Shown piece by piece: positions 59,237 to 64,000 of a stretch of 64,000 nt of DNA (within the stretch, counting starts at the first letter, position 1; every line of letters starts with the position of its first letter). Below the pieces are notes generated by a model. It saw only the letters and a list, made by a program, of their open reading frames with translations, did not search any database and had not been told where the DNA came from. The stretch is from JAIRNF01 sp031551125. Its GTDB lineage: Bacteria; Bacteroidota; Bacteroidia; Bacteroidales; UBA932. A program made the position numbers and the translations under genes. The stretch spans positions 62,001-126,000 of the forward strand of contig JAVBOB010000013.1 of the NCBI GenBank assembly GCA_031551125.1. The letters run 5' to 3'.

Positions 59237-62200
59237 ATGACGTTATTCAAACGAGCGAACAGCATTGCCGGATGGCTTTGCTTTGCCATAGCGGCTGTTA
59301 CTTACTTATTAACCATAGAGCCTAGCGCAAGCTTATGGGATTGTGGTGAGTTTATTTCTACAGGCTATAAGTTAGAGGTGGGCCATGCACCCGGAAATGC
59401 GATATTTTCACTTTTAACTCGTTTCTTTGGCATGCTGGCATTTGGCAACCTTGCTATGGTGCCTGTAATGGCTAACATTATGTCGGCTTTGTGCAGCGCG
59501 TTTACCATTCTGTTTTTATTTTGGACAATAACCCATCTGGGGCGTAAGCTGGTTGTGCTTAACAGCAACGATTTTACATTGGCTAGAACTATTGCTGTAC
59601 TTGGAGCAGGGGTGATAGGTGCACTCGCTTTCACGTTTTCCGATACGTTTTGGTTTTCGGCTGTTGAGGGGGAAGTGTATGCTATGTCGTCGCTTTCTAC
59701 GGCAATTTTATTTTGGGCTATTCTGAAATGGGAAGATAGGGCTGATGAACCATACGCTAACCGATGGATTATACTTATTGGGTTATTGTTGGGCCTATCA
59801 ATAGGCGTACACTTGTTAAACCTTCTTACCATACCGGCCATTGCGCTGGTGTACTACAATAAAAAGTATAGCGTTCATAGCACATGGGGAACAATAGGGG
59901 TATTTATACTATCATGCTGTATTGTTGGCGTTACAATGTTCATTATTCCTACAATACCAATAATCTTATCGTGGTTCGAGCTGCTGTTTGTAAATACAAT
60001 GCATTTACCGTATAACAGCGGGGCTGTGGTTGGCTTTTTCATTATAATGGGCTTGCTGTTCTGGGCATGCTATGCTACAATGAAGAGAAGAGCCCAGCTA
60101 TTAAATACCATTGTGCTATTCTTCACTCTTTTCATTATTGGGTTTTCATCGTATGCGTATATTGTTATTCGATCTTCTGCTAACCCACCTATTAACGAGA
60201 ACGCTCCCGACAATATGTTCTCGTTGATATACTACCTTAACCGGGCACAATTTGGTGCGCCACCCTTAATATATGGACGCACCTATACATCGGAGGTTGA
60301 CCGCTATAAGGACGAGAATACCTATGTAAAAAAGAATGGTTGCTACGAAAAGGCTGAAAAGGCCGGATATAAGGGGGTTAAATCGGCAAAGGCTGTTTAT
60401 GACCATAAGAATGATATGCTGTTCTCCCGCTTATATGATAGCGGTTCTTTCGACGATTATAAAAACTGGGTGGATGATTTGGTTAGCCCCAAAATTAAGC
60501 CTACTCCGGCACAGAATATGAAGTATCTATTTAGATACCAGCTTGATTGGATGTATCTGCGGTACTTTTTTTGGAATTTTGCCGGAAGACAGAACGATGT
60601 TCAAGGCTATGGAGGCCCCATGTACGGTAATTGGGTAAGCGGTATCAAACCACTTGACAACGCTCGCATTGATGGGCTATCCGATCAGCCTGACTTTTTG
60701 AAAAATAATAGGGCAAACAACCACTACTACCTAATTCCCTTCTTGCTGGGCATTATTGGCTTTGGCTACCAGCTTATGCGAAACCACAGGCAATGGTGGG
60801 TAGTAGCTGTTCTATTCTTCTTTACGGGCGTAGCCATTGTTCTTTACCTTAACCAAACGCCGGGACAGCCTCGTGAGCGTGATTATGCGTATGCCGGCTC
60901 TTTCTATGTTTACGCCATTTGGATTGGATTGGCAGTGTTAGCATTCTACCAGCTGCTCGGCAAAAAGATGAAAAGTGTTGCTGCTGCTTCGCTGGCAATC
61001 GTAATTTGTGCACCCGCGCCTATACTGATGGGGCAACAAAACTGGGATGACCATGACCGCTCTAATCGGTTTATTGCCCATGATATTGCCTACAACTACC
61101 TTATGTCGTGTGAGCCAAACGCAATTCTGTTTACGGCCGGAGATAACGATACGTTCCCTCTTTGGTATATGCAGGAAGTAGAAGGTGTGAGAACAGATGT
61201 ACGGGTAGTATGCCTTAGCTTGCTTGCTGCTGATTGGTACATTGATCAGATGAGGGTGAAAACTTACCAGTCTGAGCCGCTACCCATCACCTTCTCACGA
61301 GATGTGTATTTAGGCGAGCTGAATAATGGCACAGTGCCTATTCTTGAACGGGTGGATCAACCGGTTGATTTGAAATGGATGTTGGATGACTTTATTGCAA
61401 ATCCTAAAAACAAAGCAGATTTTGGCGTTAGTGAACAGCTGAGCTATTTCCCGTCACGTAAGGCAAGTATTCCGGTTGATAAGTCGGCTGCCTTGGCTTC
61501 AGGCATTGTAAAAGAGAAAGATCTTTCTTTAGTGGTTGATACGGTTCACTTTAATATACAAGGTAACTATTTGGGCAAGGCACAGCTGTTGGTTTTGGAA
61601 ATAATAGCAAATAATGGATGGAAACGTCCTATATACTTTACCTCTATTAATGGCGATGCCAACTTAGGCTTTAAAGATTACCTACAATACAATGGGTTCT
61701 CATATAAGCTGGAGCCTATAAAAACAGCAGGTGGGTCAAATGATTTAAGGATTGGTCGTAAGGATAGCGAATGGCTGTATAACTACCTTATGAATACCTG
61801 TCGGTGGGGTAATATGAACGACCCGAAAGTGTATATAGATCACTTTTACATGACAACGTTGGCAAGAATTCTTGATGTTCGAGGTATGTTTGCCGGATTG
61901 TCACTACAGCTGCTTGAAGAAGGGAAACCGGATAAAGCAAAAGAAGTGTTAGCCCGAATTACGGAGCTAATGCCTAAAGAAAACTTCCCCTACTGCATGG
62001 GTTACTATCCTAGTGATTTGGCTATGCCTAACATTGTTAAGATACTATATGATACCGAACAGGCGGATAAAGCAAAAGCTTTGACTGCGGAATTAATGGA
62101 TGAGCTACAGCAAAACCTGAGCTACTTCCTCTCTATAAGCGGGGACCCTATACTAGAGGCACAGGTAACGGTTGTAACTATTCAGGATTTGTGGCGTATA

Positions 62201-62275
62201 GCAAAAACCTATGGTGATAAGGATGCGGAAGAACGGTTGGGAGCAATACTTAGGTCGCTTCGTATAATTAGCTAG
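59237..62275 (+). CDS. DUF2723 membrane protein (O-mannosyltransferase-like)
   Basis: 1012 residues. The N-terminal half has about ten transmembrane helices with the DUF2723 signature near the start: LTIEPSASLWDCGEFISTGY and LEVGHAPGNAIFSLLTRFF, which carries the acidic residues expected of GT-C glycosyltransferases. Four more helices follow around residues 500-600, and the periplasmic C-terminus includes TAGDNDTFPLWYMQEVEGVR. The family is common in Bacteroidota and is thought to glycosylate proteins or lipids, though direct evidence is limited. It is followed after 3 bp by rdgB. Confidence 0.88.
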   Translation: MTLFKRANSIAGWLCFAIAAVTYLLTIEPSASLWDCGEFISTGYKLEVGHAPGNAIFSLLTRFFGMLAFGNLAMVPVMANIMSALCSAFTILFLFWTITHLGRKLVVLNSNDFTLARTIAVLGAGVIGALAFTFSDTFWFSAVEGEVYAMSSLSTAILFWAILKWEDRADEPYANRWIILIGLLLGLSIGVHLLNLLTIPAIALVYYNKKYSVHSTWGTIGVFILSCCIVGVTMFIIPTIPIILSWFELLFVNTMHLPYNSGAVVGFFIIMGLLFWACYATMKRRAQLLNTIVLFFTLFIIGFSSYAYIVIRSSANPPINENAPDNMFSLIYYLNRAQFGAPPLIYGRTYTSEVDRYKDENTYVKKNGCYEKAEKAGYKGVKSAKAVYDHKNDMLFSRLYDSGSFDDYKNWVDDLVSPKIKPTPAQNMKYLFRYQLDWMYLRYFFWNFAGRQNDVQGYGGPMYGNWVSGIKPLDNARIDGLSDQPDFLKNNRANNHYYLIPFLLGIIGFGYQLMRNHRQWWVVAVLFFFTGVAIVLYLNQTPGQPRERDYAYAGSFYVYAIWIGLAVLAFYQLLGKKMKSVAAASLAIVICAPAPILMGQQNWDDHDRSNRFIAHDIAYNYLMSCEPNAILFTAGDNDTFPLWYMQEVEGVRTDVRVVCLSLLAADWYIDQMRVKTYQSEPLPITFSRDVYLGELNNGTVPILERVDQPVDLKWMLDDFIANPKNKADFGVSEQLSYFPSRKASIPVDKSAALASGIVKEKDLSLVVDTVHFNIQGNYLGKAQLLVLEIIANNGWKRPIYFTSINGDANLGFKDYLQYNGFSYKLEPIKTAGGSNDLRIGRKDSEWLYNYLMNTCRWGNMNDPKVYIDHFYMTTLARILDVRGMFAGLSLQLLEEGKPDKAKEVLARITELMPKENFPYCMGYYPSDLAMPNIVKILYDTEQADKAKALTAELMDELQQNLSYFLSISGDPILEAQVTVVTIQDLWRIAKTYGDKDAEERLGAILRSLRIIS

Positions 62276-62278
62276 AGC

Positions 62279-62869
62279 ATGGCAACTAAGCTGCTTTTCG
62301 CAACAAATAATAGGCATAAGGTTGAGGAGGTGCAACAGCTACTGGGCAATGATTACCAGCTGGTAACCCCGGCGGATATGGGACTTTTTGAGGATATCCC
62401 TGAAACTCAGCCTACGCTTGAAGGAAATGCTCTACAAAAAGCACGTTACGTTTTTGAGAAGTTGGGTATTCCTTGCTTTGCCGATGATACAGGTTTAGAG
62501 GTAGATGCGCTTAACGGAGAACCGGGAGTTTACTCCGCACGCTACTCGGGAAGTGACAAAGACCCGCAAAAGAATGTGGATAAGCTACTCATGGTGTTAA
62601 AAAATGTAGCTAATCGTCAGGCGCAATTTCGGTGCGTTATAGCACTGGTTGATGGCAAGGAAGAGTTTGTTTTTGAGGGAATTGTGCGAGGAGAAATCCT
62701 GCAAGAGGAGGTTGGTTCCGGAGGTTTTGGTTATGATCCCGTTTTTCGTCCCGAAGGCTACACTTGCTCATTTGCTGAAATGCCTATGACAGAAAAGAAC
62801 CGAATAAGCCATCGGGGGCAAGCCGTAAAAGAGTTGGTTTATCATTTAACGAGTTTCCCTAAATATTGA
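62279..62869 (+). CDS. rdgB: Non-canonical purine NTP pyrophosphatase RdgB/HAM1
   Basis: 196 residues, standard length. LLFATNNRHKVEEV at the N-terminus (nucleotide loop), FADDTGLEVDALNGEPGVYSAR (the DDTGL active-site acidic residues), GSGGFGYDPVF and AEMPMTEKNRISHRG. The enzyme hydrolyses XTP, ITP and dITP to prevent mutagenic incorporation. It is coupled to the DUF2723 gene by a 3-bp gap, a positional link without known functional meaning. Confidence 0.94.
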   Translation: MATKLLFATNNRHKVEEVQQLLGNDYQLVTPADMGLFEDIPETQPTLEGNALQKARYVFEKLGIPCFADDTGLEVDALNGEPGVYSARYSGSDKDPQKNVDKLLMVLKNVANRQAQFRCVIALVDGKEEFVFEGIVRGEILQEEVGSGGFGYDPVFRPEGYTCSFAEMPMTEKNRISHRGQAVKELVYHLTSFPKY

Positions 62870-63057
62870 TATTTAATGACCGAATTCGGTTTTAACGTAT
62901 GTTATGCGCTGATTTTGAGAATATATAGCGATACGCCAAACAGATTAAAACAAAGTAGCTACTAGTAGTTTTAAAAACCATTAAATATAAAACTAAAAAG
63001 TTTCTCCGATTATTTGTCTTATATCTTATTAAAAATAACTTATAACTAACAATTCTT

Positions 63058-63468
63058 ATGGCCTTAATCACTTGTCAAGAATGTGGTGCGCAAGTTTCGG
63101 AGTTTGCCGCATCTTGCCCCAGTTGTGGTAACCCAGTGGCAAAAAAGACAGTAACGCCTTCTGCGCAACCGGTTAATTCGCAAAATCAACAAGAGGCACC
63201 GCCTAAAACATGGTTGCTGGAGTCTATCTTGGTAACTATACTTTGCTGCTTACCCTTCGGCATTGCCGGAATTGTAAATGCAAGTAAGGTTGAGTCTTGC
63301 TGGTATTCTAAAGATAAAGAGGGAGCTCTGCGGGCTTCCAAAGAGGCTGCAAAGTGGACTAAAATAGGATTCTTCTGTGGGATAGCCGGGTATATTATTT
63401 ACGGAATACTGATACTATTTGGTGTTATGAGCGGCATATATTCCGCATCTAACTATTACGGTTATTAA
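63058..63468 (+). CDS. Zinc-ribbon CD225/dispanin-like membrane protein
   Basis: 136 residues. An N-terminal zinc ribbon with CQECG (C6, C9) and CPSCG (C20, C23) is joined by a glutamine-rich linker to two transmembrane segments (about 54-75 and 105-127) with the CLPFGIAGIVNASKV motif between them, typical of the CD225/dispanin family. It is followed by a DUF2752 gene after 21 bp, a pairing frequently seen in Bacteroidota. The biological role is unknown. Confidence 0.82.
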   Translation: MALITCQECGAQVSEFAASCPSCGNPVAKKTVTPSAQPVNSQNQQEAPPKTWLLESILVTILCCLPFGIAGIVNASKVESCWYSKDKEGALRASKEAAKWTKIGFFCGIAGYIIYGILILFGVMSGIYSASNYYGY

Positions 63469-63489
63469 GCGCTGTTAGTAGCAATACCG

Positions 63490-63867
63490 ATGAAACGAAA
63501 AAAGTGGATAGTCGCAGCTGTAGTTTTTGCTATAGCTGTGGCTATTTACTTCTTGTTTAACCCTTCCGAGTCAGAGTTTTTCCCTAAGTGTCCGTTTTTA
63601 CTGGTAACCGGACTAAAATGTCCGGGTTGCGGCTCACAACGAGCGCTGCACTACCTGTTTCATGGGCAGGTTTTTAGCGCTTTTCTTGTAAATCCTTTAC
63701 TGGTACTATCCATTCCTTACTTACTAACCGGAGTTTACTTTGAGTATTTTGGAGGAAACAGGAAATATCCGGTTGTTCGAAAGACTCTGTTTGGAGCCAA
63801 GGCCTGCCTTATCATATTTACTATTGTGGTAACATACGCCGTTGCTCGTAATATTTGGGGGTGGTAA
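63490..63867 (+). CDS. DUF2752 membrane protein
   Basis: 125 residues. Three hydrophobic segments (about 6-22, 57-77 and 98-118) surround the DUF2752 motif CPFLLVTGLKCPGCGSQRALH (cited in parts: CPFLLVTG, CPGCGSQRALH), where cysteines and an arginine are conserved. Function unknown. It follows the zinc-ribbon CD225-like gene and precedes the gene cut by the window end, possibly in one transcript. Confidence 0.85.
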   Translation: MKRKKWIVAAVVFAIAVAIYFLFNPSESEFFPKCPFLLVTGLKCPGCGSQRALHYLFHGQVFSAFLVNPLLVLSIPYLLTGVYFEYFGGNRKYPVVRKTLFGAKACLIIFTIVVTYAVARNIWGW

Positions 63868-63943
63868 ATACAAGTATGTCAGTCTTTTATTCCGTATATT
63901 TGTTTTCATAATAGGGCTAGCCCTCAAATAAACAGAACGCGAT

Positions 63944-64000
63944 ATGGCAAAGGTATGGATTAACGGGCTTTTATTGCTCACAGCGGTGTTGCTTGCGGGA
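63944..64000 (+). CDS. Partial gene at window end, signal-peptide-like N-terminus
   Basis: Only 19 codons are inside the window, from the ATG at 63944: a lysine near the N-terminus and then a hydrophobic stretch (INGLLLLTAVLLAG), consistent with a signal peptide or lipoprotein signal. The remainder lies beyond the window, so the product cannot be named. Confidence 0.5.
   Translation, partial: MAKVWINGLLLLTAVLLAG

Noticed and set aside
59365..59841. Minus-strand open frame of 158 codons inside the DUF2723 gene
   Set aside because: Antisense to a clear transmembrane coding region; shadow of codon bias.
1..64000. CRISPR array, tRNA, rRNA, tmRNA or prophage
   Set aside because: No regularly spaced direct repeats, cloverleaf-like sequence, rRNA motif or phage structural gene was recognised. 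The holin-like gene is a chromosomal family member and is not evidence for a prophage. A tRNAscan-SE or Infernal run would be decisive for RNA genes.

Overview
The window looks like a chromosomal segment of a Bacteroidota bacterium, most likely order Bacteroidales (order inferred, not proven). Evidence: a complete type IX secretion core in the order porP-porK-porL-porM-porN followed by porW, a secreted protein with a type A T9SS sorting tail, many TAnnTTTG -7 promoter boxes, an ECF sigma/FecR pair, and typical lineage genes (DUF2723, BFN nuclease with UVR tail, topA next to an arginase-like gene, CNT transporter with extra membrane segments). No rRNA, tRNA, CRISPR array, transposase or integrase gene was recognised. 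About 56 protein genes are supported.

Layout. 1-773 is gene-free and made of palindromic repeats. 774-1815: YtxH-holin-helical envelope-stress triad. 1898-3057: PhzF-like enzyme and SMR exporter. 3314-5145: methyltransferase overlapping a second RsgA-type GTPase. 5471-9889 (minus): CorC/HlyC-type membrane protein and a large HExxH-propeller-barrel outer-membrane protein. 10373-14913: kdnA, a lipoprotein, a DUF2004 protein, kdsB and kdnB, a set that predicts 8-amino-Kdo in the lipopolysaccharide. 15107-18313 (minus): LuxE-like protein, WG/YG-repeat protein and the housekeeping rsgA. 18697-19803: PHP phosphodiesterase. 19897-27911 (minus): phosphate transporter with DUF47 partner; panD, a flippase-like membrane protein and a nucleotidyltransferase-fold protein without its catalytic motif; panC, pfkA, deoxynucleoside kinase; dicarboxylate symporter.

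28043-32900: operon of a PASTA protein, a T9SS cargo, an RluD-type pseudouridine synthase and an alpha/beta hydrolase. 33331-36846 (minus): topA and a degenerate arginase-like protein. 37002-39332: class A penicillin-binding protein. 39605-48698: T9SS core operon, terminator, porW, tsaE. 48769-51443 (minus): BFN nuclease and nucleoside transporter. 51693-53819: small exported protein, a membrane-anchored protein with repeated DHFY motifs, and an orphan OadB-type sodium pump subunit. 54018-58279: four-gene module of two CarboxypepD_reg proteins around an ECF sigma factor and FecR anti-sigma factor, with no TonB receptor. 58615-64000: Rrf2 regulator, DUF2723 membrane protein, RdgB, zinc-ribbon CD225-like protein, DUF2752 protein, and a gene cut by the window edge.

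The most interesting items are (1) the TonB-receptor-free sigma/FecR/STN module, in which the two outer genes share an uncharacterised C-terminal module; (2) the 8-amino-Kdo gene set; (3) the orphan OadB with a DHFY-repeat partner; (4) two probable pseudoenzymes (nucleotidyltransferase fold and arginase fold) in conserved-looking operons; and (5) several families of intergenic palindromic repeats, one of which shows compensatory base changes between copies.
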